Below are positions 14,400-23,997 of a DNA stretch of 40,680 nt, piece after piece (position 1 is the first letter of the stretch; each line of letters begins with the position of its first letter). The position numbers were made by a program, and so were the translations under genes. The stretch spans positions 1 through 40,680 of the forward strand of contig JAGPCK010000025.1 in assembly GCA_018058135.1 (NCBI GenBank), given 5' to 3'. The stretch is from Bacteroidia bacterium (GTDB taxonomy: Bacteria; Bacteroidota; Bacteroidia; UKL13-3). The notes below the pieces were generated by a model that made no database searches, was not told the DNA's origin, and worked only from the letters and a program-made list of their open reading frames with translations.

Positions 14400-16553
14400 T
14401 TATTTTACCAATTGAAAATCGATGGTGCGTTTAACCAAATCGGTTTTGATTACTTTTACTTTTACTTTATCGCCTAACTGGTAGCGGATTTTTTTCTTCT
14501 TGCCCACCACCATCATGTTGGCTTCATCATATACATAATAATCATCCTGCAAAGAGGATAACCGTATCATGCCTTCGCATTTGTTGTCTTCCAGTTCCAC
14601 ATAAATACCCCACTCCGTAACTCCTGAAATAATACCGGGGAACACCTGTCCTAATGAATCGTTCAGATACTCCACCTGCTTGTAGCGTATAGAGGCACGC
14701 TCTGCTTCAGCGGCCTTTTGTTCCATATCACTGCTGTGTTTGCAGTTCGCTTCCAGTTTGGTAGCTGATGCATTCGCACCATGCTCCAGATAAGATTGTA
14801 ACTCGCGGTGGGTCATTAAATCGGGGTAACGTCTGATGGGTGATGTAAAGTGAGAATAGTAATCAAACGCTAAACCATAGTGACTTGTTTTTTTTGTGGA
14901 ATAATAGGCTTTCGCCATGGTGCGGATAGCCATTTGTTGCAAAAGATTTTGCTCGGGTTTACCCTCAGCTTCATCCAGCAAACTGTTGAGTGATTTAGCA
15001 ATGGATTTATCTGATTGCACATTGATACGGTAGCCAAATCGTCCGGCAATTAAACCAAACTGACTCAACTTATCAATATTGGGCGCCTCATGCACACGGT
15101 ATACGCAGGTACGCTTGTGCTTGCCCATCAATTCTGCCACTTTGCGGTTGGCCAGCAACATAAAATCTTCAATAAGTTTATGCGCATCTTTACGTACTTT
15201 GGTATAAACCCCTATTGGATGACCACTTTCATCCAATTTGAATTTCACTTCTTGTGTTTCAAATGATATGGCTCCTTCTTTAAAACGTTGCTTACGAAAA
15301 ACATGTGCTATACGATTCAATAACAACAACTCATCACTAAACTCTCCCTTGCCGTTTTCCAGAATTTCCTGCACCTCTTCATACGCAAAACGCCTGTTCG
15401 AGTGAATAACGGTTTTACCAAACCACTCGCTGTGTACGTGCGCCTTTTCATCAATTACAAATACGGCTGAGAAACACAATTTATCTTCTTTGGGCCTTAA
15501 CGAACATACTCCGTTTGACAATTTCTCCGGCAGCATAGGAACAACTCTATCTACCAGATAAATGGAGGTTCCGCGGTTGTATGCCTCATCATCCAATTGT
15601 GTTCCAGGCCTCACGTAATGACTCACATCTGCAATGTGTACTCCTATTTCCCATAAACCATTTTCCATAGGCTGAACGGAAATAGCATCATCAAAGTCTT
15701 TTGCATCTTCAGGGTCAATTGTAAACGTAAGTACATTCCTGAAATCTTTTCTGTTCTTAATTTCTGCCTCCGGAACAATCTCCGGAATTTTTTCTGCTTC
15801 ACGTTCCACCTGTTCAGGAAATTTCAAAGGGAAACCAAACTCAGCAATGATGGCATTCATCTCTACCTCGTTATTGCCCGGCTTGCCTAATACCTGAATA
15901 ATTTCACCGAATGGATTATTGAAATCTTCGGGCCAATCTGTAATGCGTGCAATGGCCTTATATCCGTTTTGAACTCCGTTCAGTTTTTCATTGGGGATGT
16001 ATAAATCCACGTGCATGTGTCTGTCGTCAGGAACCAAAAAAGCAAAGCCTGCTTTACGTTCCACCACACCCACGAACTCAGTGCGGGCACGTTCCAGAAT
16101 TTCCACTACTTCACCCGCTGAGCGACCGTCTTTGCGGGCAGCAAAAAGACAAACCCGCACCTTATCCTTATGTAAGGCCCGGTTTAAATCTGCCGGAGCA
16201 ATGAACACATCGTTCTCATCGCCTTCCTGTATAAGGTAAGCAGAACCGCGTGAATTCACATCCAATACACCTTCCACAAAACGATCAAACGAAATTAACT
16301 TGTACCTGCCCGGACCAATCAGCTTAATTTTTCCAATGCCAACTAATTTATTCAGTGCTTTATCAATAAGAATGCGTCCTTTTTCATCGCGCATACCCAA
16401 AACAGATGCTACCTGCTTTGCATTAAATTCTTTTTTACCATTCTTAATAAATATATCAAGTATGGTTTCTGACAAAGAAGAAGAAGGGTTGGATTTTTTA
16501 GCCAATTGAGTAAACTTTGTGGCAAGATAAAGTTTTGCCTCCGAAATAAACAC
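14400..16553 (-). CDS. rnr: Ribonuclease R
   Basis: The 717-residue 3'-to-5' exoribonuclease degrades structured RNA. Domains in order are an N-terminal helix-turn-helix-like region (about 25-90), two cold-shock OB domains (about 90-250), the RNB catalytic domain with TIDPEDAKDFDDA at 278-290 supplying the metal-binding aspartates, and a C-terminal S1 domain (about 635-715, with PGIISGVTEWGIYVELED). The start is a GTG at 16553. No in-frame ATG exists upstream nearby, and the next Met (residue 54) would remove part of the N-terminal domain. It is transcribed divergently from the barrel gene at 16616 and leads the operon with the prenyl synthase. Confidence 0.95.
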   Translation of the reverse strand: MFISEAKLYLATKFTQLAKKSNPSSSLSETILDIFIKNGKKEFNAKQVASVLGMRDEKGRILIDKALNKLVGIGKIKLIGPGRYKLISFDRFVEGVLDVNSRGSAYLIQEGDENDVFIAPADLNRALHKDKVRVCLFAARKDGRSAGEVVEILERARTEFVGVVERKAGFAFLVPDDRHMHVDLYIPNEKLNGVQNGYKAIARITDWPEDFNNPFGEIIQVLGKPGNNEVEMNAIIAEFGFPLKFPEQVEREAEKIPEIVPEAEIKNRKDFRNVLTFTIDPEDAKDFDDAISVQPMENGLWEIGVHIADVSHYVRPGTQLDDEAYNRGTSIYLVDRVVPMLPEKLSNGVCSLRPKEDKLCFSAVFVIDEKAHVHSEWFGKTVIHSNRRFAYEEVQEILENGKGEFSDELLLLNRIAHVFRKQRFKEGAISFETQEVKFKLDESGHPIGVYTKVRKDAHKLIEDFMLLANRKVAELMGKHKRTCVYRVHEAPNIDKLSQFGLIAGRFGYRINVQSDKSIAKSLNSLLDEAEGKPEQNLLQQMAIRTMAKAYYSTKKTSHYGLAFDYYSHFTSPIRRYPDLMTHRELQSYLEHGANASATKLEANCKHSSDMEQKAAEAERASIRYKQVEYLNDSLGQVFPGIISGVTEWGIYVELEDNKCEGMIRLSSLQDDYYVYDEANMMVVGKKKKIRYQLGDKVKVKVIKTDLVKRTIDFQLVK

Positions 16554-16615
16554 GATGTTTTATCCATCATCGGTGCACAATTGCTTCTGATGGAGAATTA
16601 AAGCTATATTAGCCC

Positions 16616-17296
16616 ATGCGAAAAAAACTGCTGTTTTTTTTATTCCTCGCCATCCGACTTTCGGCATATAGTCAGGACAGTACAATCTACCGTATTTTAC
16701 CTGTATCCATTAGCGTCTTTAACAACCAAACCACCTTACCCGTGGGCATGAAACTGGGCATAACGGAGTCTCCTGTTCATCCGGGCATCAGCATAGGCAC
16801 ATCCTTTTTGTGGCAGGAAAAAAGTCGGCATTTGCTGCAACAAACTGCTACTTTCGGTTATTATTACCACCGCTATTCACAACACGGCATTCAATTGTAT
16901 ACCGAACTACAATACCGTTACACCCGTTTTAAATGGCTACAACCTGAGACCGGTGCAGGTTTGGGTTATTTACATGCCATCAGCGATTTGGAAGAGTTTA
17001 AACTGAACAGTAGCGGAGAATATGAAAAGAAAAGGAATTTTGGTCGCCCGCAGATAATGGTAAGCACACATGTCGGGTTGTTTATTCCTCTCAAAAAAAA
17101 GACCTCCAGTGCAGCCTGCAACATGTGTCGCAACTCCGCTACTCATGCTGTACAAAACGGTGTTTTTGTGCGCTACCAGTTTTGGTTGCAGGCTCCGTTT
17201 GTTAAAAATTATGTCCCTATGTTACCTAACACGGCTTTGCATATAGGTTACTGTACCTCATTAAAAATGAAACGTAAAACAGGAGGTAAAAAATGA
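16616..17296 (+). CDS. Small exported beta-barrel-like protein of unknown function
   Basis: A 226-residue protein with a signal peptide ending near LSAYSQ-D. The mature part alternates polar and aromatic residues in strand-like blocks (GYYYHRYSQHGIQLYTELQYRYTRF, written here only as a description of positions about 80-105) and contains a glycine-rich AGLGYLHAI turn, consistent with an outer-membrane barrel. An unusual cluster, AACNMCRN, near residue 165 brings two cysteines close together in a presumed loop. I do not recognise the family. The stop overlaps the next gene's start by ATGA (17293-17296), so it is translationally coupled to the serine-hydrolase lipoprotein. Confidence 0.65.
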   Translation: MRKKLLFFLFLAIRLSAYSQDSTIYRILPVSISVFNNQTTLPVGMKLGITESPVHPGISIGTSFLWQEKSRHLLQQTATFGYYYHRYSQHGIQLYTELQYRYTRFKWLQPETGAGLGYLHAISDLEEFKLNSSGEYEKKRNFGRPQIMVSTHVGLFIPLKKKTSSAACNMCRNSATHAVQNGVFVRYQFWLQAPFVKNYVPMLPNTALHIGYCTSLKMKRKTGGKK

Positions 17297-18465
17297 TTCC
17301 ATTCAAAAATCTACTTCTTGTTCTTTTAACTACACTGTTGTTTTGCTGCCAAACCGATAGTGTAAAACATACCGTACAATGTTATGACAACCGGGCTGAT
17401 AGCAGTAACAGCCACCCCAAAGCCGCAGCATTAACCTACCTGATGACTACATACGTAAAAAAAGGATTACCCGGCATGGCAATGCTGGTGCATGATAATA
17501 ACGGCACATGGGTAAGCAGTGCGGGCAAGGCCGATATTGGTAAAAGCATCAACTTTGAGCCCTGTCATGTATCCAAAGCAGCCAGTATCACCAAACTTTT
17601 TTTGGGAACACTTACCATGAAATTGGTAGAAGAAGGAGCCTTACAACTGGACGAAAAAATCAGTAAGTGGATACCCGGTAAATACCTCAACAAAATTAAG
17701 AATGCGAAGGAGACGACTTTACGGCAACTGCTCAACCACAGCAGCGGTATTTACGATGTGATTAAGGATGATGGTTTTTATCTGGCGGTACTGAATAACC
17801 CCAATAAAAACTGGACGCCTGATGAGTTACTTGAGTTTGTGTACAATAAAGACGCTGTGTTTCCCTGCGGTTCTCAGTTCAAATACAGTAACACCAATAC
17901 TTTATTGGTGAGCATGGTCATTGAGTATGCCACCGGCAGAAAACACAGCCAGTTGTTGCATGAAAAAATACTAACTCCATTAGGCTTACGCAACACCTTC
18001 TACCACTACCATGACCCATTGCCTTCCACTACTGCACAAGGTTATTTTGACTTATACAACAACGGAAGCATTGTGAATGTATCAAATTACATTACGGGTA
18101 GCGGTAACGGCTATGGTGGCTTACACTCCAATGTATTTGACCTCTATACTTTTCTTGATGCACTGTTGGTGAAGAAAACCATTCTGCAACCCGCCACACT
18201 TATTGAAATGACTACTATGAGTGGTTACGATGAGAACCGCGGTTACGGACAAGGTTGTCTGGAAGACTTTGGAGAAAAGGGACCGGGCAATACTGGCATT
18301 GGCCATACCGGTCGTGATTTGGGCTATAGCTGCGATTTGTTCTACTTTAAAAAGAACAACACCATCCTATGCTTTCTTATTAACTACGGCACTGATGGAA
18401 ACAGCAACCTCAAAAACGTGTTCAAAGAATTCGAGAGTAGCTTGGTTGATGTGGTGTTGCAATAG
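17293..18465 (+). CDS. Beta-lactamase-related serine hydrolase, lipoprotein
   Basis: The 390-residue protein has a lipoprotein-type signal with Cys near 18-19 (TTLLFCCQT). The catalytic domain is class C/D-alanyl-D-alanine peptidase-like (family S12): S98-I-T-K101 nucleophile motif, Y198-S-N200 and a late GHTGRDLGY in the position of the K/H-x-G motif. Such proteins cleave amide or ester bonds in D-amino-acid peptides, cell-wall fragments or small esters; the substrate cannot be told. It should be tethered to a membrane facing the periplasm or outside. It is coupled by ATGA overlap to the barrel-like gene before it. Confidence 0.87.
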   Translation: MIPFKNLLLVLLTTLLFCCQTDSVKHTVQCYDNRADSSNSHPKAAALTYLMTTYVKKGLPGMAMLVHDNNGTWVSSAGKADIGKSINFEPCHVSKAASITKLFLGTLTMKLVEEGALQLDEKISKWIPGKYLNKIKNAKETTLRQLLNHSSGIYDVIKDDGFYLAVLNNPNKNWTPDELLEFVYNKDAVFPCGSQFKYSNTNTLLVSMVIEYATGRKHSQLLHEKILTPLGLRNTFYHYHDPLPSTTAQGYFDLYNNGSIVNVSNYITGSGNGYGGLHSNVFDLYTFLDALLVKKTILQPATLIEMTTMSGYDENRGYGQGCLEDFGEKGPGNTGIGHTGRDLGYSCDLFYFKKNNTILCFLINYGTDGNSNLKNVFKEFESSLVDVVLQ

Positions 18466-18591
18466 ACTCTTGAAAAGAGCTTTCCATTTATCCTTTAAGT
18501 TATTCTGCTTAATATTTAATATCACAAAATGATATATAAATAAATGATTATCTAACATACATTTTCCACTTTCGTGCAAAATCGGGTACCT

Positions 18592-19977
18592 TCATTCCAT
18601 TCCAATAAGTGCTTTATCATAATCCGGCACATCGAGTTTCGCTGTATCCAAAGAACGCCCCAACATCACATCCCAATAAAATTCCTCCGACATGCTATCC
18701 CAGTGAATGAGTCCGTCCCGATACAACTTTTGCTGTTTTATATTAAGCCATATGCAGCCTGCAACAAACAACACTAACATACTTTGAAGTATTTTTTTTG
18801 ACGACACAGCTGCAAATACTGCTGCCATAGGAATTGCCAATAACCCGTAATACTCTATAATGGGCCTGCAGCCAAAGCTTCCGCCATACCACCAGCACCA
18901 AAAACTGAACATCACGTATACCGCTAAAATAAATGTAACAGCCACTGAAGCAAAAAATTGTTTGTACTTTTTGTACAACAAAGGAATGCCTGCCAATGCC
19001 AGAATCATTACGGGAGTGTAAAGCAGCCAACCTTTGCGGTAACTGAACAGGCCATCTACAATGCGGGGACTCAAAAAGAAAAACGAGCCTTTTTCTCCGT
19101 ATGAATAAAACAACCAGTAACCTGTTTGCCGATGCCAATAAAGTAATTGAGGAAGAAAGACGAGTAATGCCAAAACTCCAAAAAGCAATAAGAACCTGGG
19201 CGAACCAAGCAATCTTTTTACTTTGCCTGCCAGTGCTGAAAACGATTGCACATCATACAACACAAAGAAAAAAAGTATCAAGAAATTAGTCGGGCGAATG
19301 AGTGTTATCATTCCCCACACTAACCCCAAAGCAAGCATATTCAAAACAGATTCTTTCTTATGAAAGGCTACAGTAAAATGCATAAACAGCAACACCAGAA
19401 AAAAGCTGATGGCATGCGACATCAGTGCATCGTATGTGGCGTAGTTCATCAGGTTAGTAGCAGCACCAACAGTAATCAGCGTGAGGGCCACAACCCTATC
19501 ATTAAAATGTTGTAGCAATAGTTTTCTTAACAACAGTAAACCCAACAGGCTGTAAAAAATGCCGCTCAGCCACATCATCTTGTAATAAGGCGGACTGTAC
19601 CCATCTGCCGGAAAATCACTGTTCAAGGCCCATGCATGTCCGGCTAAAAAGAACGGAACATTCATCAGAGCCACACCCATGGTCATGCGAAAAACTGGCT
19701 TACCTCTGGCTGAAATAAAATGCTTGAACCTTTCGCCATACAGCTCTTTATCCTGTTCTATTATGGCCAAATCAGCGTCCCCATATATCAAAAATGTGGG
19801 CAGGTAAACGTAATAATCTCCCTGATCCCAGGTAATGGGGGCCTTCACCATCCAAGAGCGTAAGGAGTTATATCTTACGTAATACAAAGTCGCAATGGCC
19901 AGCACAGCCAACAACGACAAAAAGCCTGAGGATGCAGACGGCCTGTATTTGCTTGACTGAAGTGCTTTGTCGTTCAT
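18592..19977 (-). CDS. Polytopic membrane protein, GT-C glycosyltransferase-like
   Basis: The 461-residue protein has about ten to eleven hydrophobic segments spread from residue 18 to about 415. Between the first and second lies an extracytoplasmic loop (about 40-100) with WDQGDYYVYLP, an acidic aromatic loop in the place where GT-C transferases carry catalytic acids. Late loops contain FSYRKGWLLYTP and FWCWWYGGSFGCRP, repeatedly seen in Bacteroidota membrane proteins of this type. A role in transferring sugar from a lipid carrier is inference from topology. It is divergent from hisS (71 bases apart) and convergent with the serine hydrolase gene. Confidence 0.7.
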   Translation of the reverse strand: MNDKALQSSKYRPSASSGFLSLLAVLAIATLYYVRYNSLRSWMVKAPITWDQGDYYVYLPTFLIYGDADLAIIEQDKELYGERFKHFISARGKPVFRMTMGVALMNVPFFLAGHAWALNSDFPADGYSPPYYKMMWLSGIFYSLLGLLLLRKLLLQHFNDRVVALTLITVGAATNLMNYATYDALMSHAISFFLVLLFMHFTVAFHKKESVLNMLALGLVWGMITLIRPTNFLILFFFVLYDVQSFSALAGKVKRLLGSPRFLLLFGVLALLVFLPQLLYWHRQTGYWLFYSYGEKGSFFFLSPRIVDGLFSYRKGWLLYTPVMILALAGIPLLYKKYKQFFASVAVTFILAVYVMFSFWCWWYGGSFGCRPIIEYYGLLAIPMAAVFAAVSSKKILQSMLVLFVAGCIWLNIKQQKLYRDGLIHWDSMSEEFYWDVMLGRSLDTAKLDVPDYDKALIGME

Positions 19978-20033
19978 AGCCTCAATTATAAAACTTTCTT
20001 TGCATTGAAGGAATAGCTTCGGGTAAAATTAAG

Positions 20034-20041
20034 TAATTTTG
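20034..20041 (+). promoter_or_regulatory. Probable -7 promoter box of hisS
   Basis: TAATTTTG fits TAnnTTTG and ends 7 bases before the ATG, so the transcript would have a very short leader or none. No -33 box at the usual distance stands out. Confidence 0.45.
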
Positions 20042-20048
20042 GCCCGTT

Positions 20049-21512
20049 ATGGCAGTACAAAAACCCAGCATCCCGAGTGGAACAAGAGACTTTGGCCCGG
20101 TTCAGGTGCAGAAAAGGAAACACATACTCAACACTCTTGAACAGGTATTTCGCGCCCACGGCTACATGCCGCTGGAAACTCCGGCTATGGAGAAAATCGG
20201 AACATTAACAGGTAAATATGGGGATGAGGGAGACCGGTTGATTTTTAAAATTTTTCCAAGAGGCGAAAAAATGAGACCGCTTTTAAGAGTATTTGAAAAA
20301 ATAAAAAAAGAAGATAGTAGTCTCTCTTCTGAAAATGTGAATCCCATACTGCTAGACCACCTTTCTTTAGAACTTGCAAAGGATATAACAGAAGAAGCTC
20401 TCCGCTACGATCTCACCGTTCCATTTGCCCGTTACGTTGTAATGAACCGCAATGACATTACCTTACCTTTCAAACGTTACCAGATGCAACCCGTGTGGCG
20501 GGCCGACAGGCCTCAGAAAGGTCGCTACCGGGAGTTTTGGCAATGTGATGCCGATGTGGTGGGCAGCGACTCTTTACTCAACGAAGCCGATTTGATTCTG
20601 ATTTACCTGGAAGCATTTAAAAAACTGGGACTGGATGTTGTGGTACGCTTAAACAACCGCAAAATTTTAGAAGGTATGGCTGCTTTACACGGTGAACGCT
20701 CGCGCTTCATTGAGTTTGCCACCATCATTGACAAGCTGGATAAAATAGGGTACGATAAGGTGATGGAAGAATTGCATACCGCGGGTTTTGCTATTCAGGC
20801 GCTCACTGCTTCTGAAAAAATATTCTCCATACGAACAGATGAGTTTCCTAACCCTTACCACAATCCTGTTGTATTGGGTGCATTGCAGGATTTGAGTAAA
20901 GATTTTGAAAAATATAATATCGATTTTGGTTTAAAAGGTATCGAAGAGTTGGCCAAAGTATACCACATGATTCCGCAGGAATGGCAGGCGCAGGTAATGA
21001 TTGATCCGCTGTTGGCACGTGGCCTCTCCTACTACACCGGTTGCATTGTAGAAGTAGTGGCCAATGAAGGCACACTCAAAAGCAGCATAGGTGGTGGTGG
21101 TCGTTACGATAACCTTACGGGTGTATTTGGTTTGCAAGGTGTATCGGGAGTGGGCATTTCTTTTGGTCTCGACCGCATTTACGATATTCTTGAAGAACTG
21201 AAACGTTTTCCGGAAGAAGTAAACCAACCCACATACACCAAAGTGTTGTTTTGTTGCTTTGATGAGGCATCACAACTATACGCAACTGAAGCATTAAATA
21301 AAGTACGTCAGGCGGGTATACCTGCTGAAGTATATCCTGATCTGAAAAAAATAGGTAAACAACTGGATTATGCGAATGCATTAAAAATCCCTTTTGCCAT
21401 TATGGTTGGTGAAAATGAACGCAGCAGCGGAATACTCTCATTCAAAGACCTGAACAGCGGTACACAGGAATCACTCTCACTTGAAACCATCATCGAAAAA
21501 CTTAAAGGGTAG
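20049..21512 (+). CDS. hisS: Histidyl-tRNA synthetase
   Basis: The 487-residue class II aminoacyl-tRNA synthetase charges tRNA-His. It shows motif 1 around GYMPLETPAME, motif 2 with RADRPQKGRYREFWQCDAD, the histidine-specific loop GLSYYTG near residue 330, motif 3 near GVGISFGLDRIYD, and a C-terminal anticodon-binding domain from about 395. The segment at about 75-110 (IKKEDSSLSSENVNPIL) is an insertion relative to short bacterial enzymes and is typical of the longer Bacteroidota/eukaryote-like form. hutH follows after 33 bases on the same strand. Confidence 0.97.
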   Translation: MAVQKPSIPSGTRDFGPVQVQKRKHILNTLEQVFRAHGYMPLETPAMEKIGTLTGKYGDEGDRLIFKIFPRGEKMRPLLRVFEKIKKEDSSLSSENVNPILLDHLSLELAKDITEEALRYDLTVPFARYVVMNRNDITLPFKRYQMQPVWRADRPQKGRYREFWQCDADVVGSDSLLNEADLILIYLEAFKKLGLDVVVRLNNRKILEGMAALHGERSRFIEFATIIDKLDKIGYDKVMEELHTAGFAIQALTASEKIFSIRTDEFPNPYHNPVVLGALQDLSKDFEKYNIDFGLKGIEELAKVYHMIPQEWQAQVMIDPLLARGLSYYTGCIVEVVANEGTLKSSIGGGGRYDNLTGVFGLQGVSGVGISFGLDRIYDILEELKRFPEEVNQPTYTKVLFCCFDEASQLYATEALNKVRQAGIPAEVYPDLKKIGKQLDYANALKIPFAIMVGENERSSGILSFKDLNSGTQESLSLETIIEKLKG

Positions 21513-21545
21513 TTTGCACCGGGGCCACAAACAATAATCACATTT

Positions 21546-23021
21546 ATGAGCACATTTGAAATTGACCATTCACTTACCATAGACAACATCGCTCATTTAC
21601 TGGAGCAAAATACATCCATAAAATTATCTGCAGCAGCCAAACAGCGCATTGAAAAATGCCACCACTACCTACAACTGAAAATCGAAAAAGCAACCGACCC
21701 TATTTACGGAGTGAATACCGGATTCGGTGCTTTGTGTAATACGGGCATTTCGAATGAAAAACTTTCTACCCTGCAGGAAAATCTTTTACGCTCGCATGCT
21801 TGCGGAACCGGACAAGAAGTACCGCATCACATTGTAAAAATTATGCTGCTGCTCAAAATACAATCCTTATCATATGGCCATTCAGGTGTGCAAACGGCAA
21901 CAGTAGAATTACTCACGCAATTTTATAACCACAGTATATTACCGGTAGTTTACGAACAAGGTTCACTGGGTGCTTCAGGCGATTTGGCTCCTTTAGCTCA
22001 TTTGTGTTTACCACTTATTGGCGAAGGAGAGGTATGGTACAACGGTGAAAAAACAACTGCAAGTAAGGCATTAACATCTGCCGGACTTAACCCTGTTCAA
22101 CTGCGAGCAAAAGAAGGTTTGGCACTAATCAACGGCACTCAATTTATGGCCGCTTATGGCGTGTGGTGTTTACTCGAAGCAAAAAAACTCAGCAATAAGG
22201 CGGATGAAATAGCCGCACTTTCCATTGATGCTTTTGACGGAAGAATAGATCCTTTTCACGAAGCCCTGCACTGCATTCGCGCGCACAAGGGGCAAATAGC
22301 AACCGCCAAACGCATTAAAGAATTACTTGAAGGAAGTGAAATCAATGCACAACCCAAAACTGCTGTGCAAGACCCGTATGCTTTCCGTTGCATCCCGCAG
22401 GTACACGGTGCAAGCAAGGATGCTATAAGTTATGTCTTCTCCGTTTTTGAAACGGAAATTAATAGTGTTACCGACAATCCGAATGTATTTCCTGATGAAG
22501 ATTTAATTTTATCAGGCGGCAACTTTCACGGACAACCGTTAGCCATTACGCTCGACTTTTTAGCTATTGCTTTAGCTGAACTGGGAAGCATTTCAGAGCG
22601 CAGAACATATCAAATGATTTCGGGTCAGCGGCAATTGCCTGCGTTCTTAACTCCTAACCCGGGCTTACATTCAGGACTGATGATTCCGCAATACACAGCT
22701 GCCTCCATTGTTAGCCAGAACAAACAATTGTGCTCCCCTGCTTCAGTTGACAGTATAGTAAGCAGCAACGGACAAGAAGATCATGTAAGTATGGGTGCCA
22801 ATGCGGCAACTAAATGTTTGCGTGTGGTAAATAACCTGCGTACCATTCTCGCTATTGAATTGCTGAATGCAGCACAGGCATTGGAATTCCGCAGGCCTTT
22901 GAAAACGTCTCCATACCTGGAAGAGCTTGTTCTGAATTACAGAAAACATGTTTCCTTTATCGAACACGACCGAAAATTATATGAAGATATTCATGCTTCT
23001 GAAAAATTTCTTAAAAGCTAA
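21546..23021 (+). CDS. hutH: Histidine ammonia-lyase
   Basis: The 491-residue enzyme removes ammonia from L-histidine to give urocanate, the first step of histidine breakdown. The A143-S-G145 triad in GSLGASGDLAPLAH forms the autocatalytic MIO cofactor, and YGVNTGFG near residue 55 and the QDPYAFRCIPQVHG segment near 280 are family hallmarks. Length is slightly under the usual 500. No hutU, hutI or hutG is nearby; the neighbour hisS also handles histidine, but other uses such as pigment-type aromatic lyase activity cannot be excluded from sequence alone. The next gene overlaps its 3' end. Confidence 0.93.
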   Translation: MSTFEIDHSLTIDNIAHLLEQNTSIKLSAAAKQRIEKCHHYLQLKIEKATDPIYGVNTGFGALCNTGISNEKLSTLQENLLRSHACGTGQEVPHHIVKIMLLLKIQSLSYGHSGVQTATVELLTQFYNHSILPVVYEQGSLGASGDLAPLAHLCLPLIGEGEVWYNGEKTTASKALTSAGLNPVQLRAKEGLALINGTQFMAAYGVWCLLEAKKLSNKADEIAALSIDAFDGRIDPFHEALHCIRAHKGQIATAKRIKELLEGSEINAQPKTAVQDPYAFRCIPQVHGASKDAISYVFSVFETEINSVTDNPNVFPDEDLILSGGNFHGQPLAITLDFLAIALAELGSISERRTYQMISGQRQLPAFLTPNPGLHSGLMIPQYTAASIVSQNKQLCSPASVDSIVSSNGQEDHVSMGANAATKCLRVVNNLRTILAIELLNAAQALEFRRPLKTSPYLEELVLNYRKHVSFIEHDRKLYEDIHASEKFLKS

Positions 23022-23997
23022 ATTGAGAGTAACAGCAAATATTGTAGTTGTTTCTATTGCCTTGTTCTGTTCCTGTTCAAATATGGAACCAGTAACAGAT
23101 AGAACTACAAAAGAGAATTTAGAATTTCCGCAAGCAGATACCCTTTCACTTGGAAATGACTCTTTTGATTTAGCTGTAAAATATGGTAGGGATTTACTAC
23201 TTAACACTGCATTCTATATTGGCCCCGGGGGACAGAACGGGCAATACACGGGCAACAAATTAAACTGCACCAACTGCCACCAGCAAGCAGGAACAAAGCC
23301 CTACTCCTTTAACCTTATGCGATCACATGATGTTTATCCTCAATACAGGGCTCGTGAAGGCAAAGTTCTTTCATTGGCTGACAGAGTTAACAACTGCATA
23401 ATGCGCCCACATAACGGGAAACCATTACCTAACAACAGCAGAGAAATGATTGCTATTCTTTCTTACCTGAAATGGATCAACTCTTTTATGCCTGACTCTG
23501 TACTAGCAGGTGAAAAAAATCTACCGGTTGTATTCCCTAAGCAAGCAGCTAATCCCCAAAAGGGGGAAATCCTGTATGCCCAGCAATGCTCCTCATGCCA
23601 CGGTAAAAACGGAGAAGGAATATCAGACAGTTCGAATATTGATTTTTTATATCCCGCATTATGGGGGCCTCAATCTTACCAATCGGGTTCAAGTATGCAC
23701 CGCATAATTAAAATGTCACAATGGTTAAAGGCCAATATGCCATACGGAATAAGTACAGCAGTAAAACCTTTGTTAACTGATGAGGAGTATTTTGATATTG
23801 CTGCCTTTATAAATGATGACCGCATTCATTCCAGACCGGGTACAAAAGACCGAGATTTTCCGATAGCTGCAGAAAAAGCAATTGATTATGCCACACCTCC
23901 CTTTGCCGATACCTTTAGCATAGCACAACACAAGTTCGGGCCGTATACACCCATTTTAGAATATTGGAAAAAAAGGGGGTTAAAGGCAACCTTTTAA
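22993..23997 (+). CDS. Di-haem cytochrome c lipoprotein, TsdA/SoxA-like
   Basis: The protein has a lipoprotein-type signal (VVSIALFCSCSN) and two class I cytochrome c haem sites, CTNCH and CSSCH, in two domains. The first domain carries YRAREGKVLSLADRVNNC-MRPHNG, a pattern found in thiosulfate dehydrogenase (TsdA) and related SoxA-like cytochromes; the second follows with CHGKNGEG. An electron-transfer or sulfur-oxidising role is inferred from this resemblance; the distal haem ligand cannot be verified here. The start is uncertain: ATGs at 22981 and 22993 both give a good signal and overlap hutH by 29-41 bases. The stop interlocks with that of the convergent arylsulfotransferase-like gene. 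Confidence 0.8.
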   Translation: MLLKNFLKAKLRVTANIVVVSIALFCSCSNMEPVTDRTTKENLEFPQADTLSLGNDSFDLAVKYGRDLLLNTAFYIGPGGQNGQYTGNKLNCTNCHQQAGTKPYSFNLMRSHDVYPQYRAREGKVLSLADRVNNCIMRPHNGKPLPNNSREMIAILSYLKWINSFMPDSVLAGEKNLPVVFPKQAANPQKGEILYAQQCSSCHGKNGEGISDSSNIDFLYPALWGPQSYQSGSSMHRIIKMSQWLKANMPYGISTAVKPLLTDEEYFDIAAFINDDRIHSRPGTKDRDFPIAAEKAIDYATPPFADTFSIAQHKFGPYTPILEYWKKRGLKATF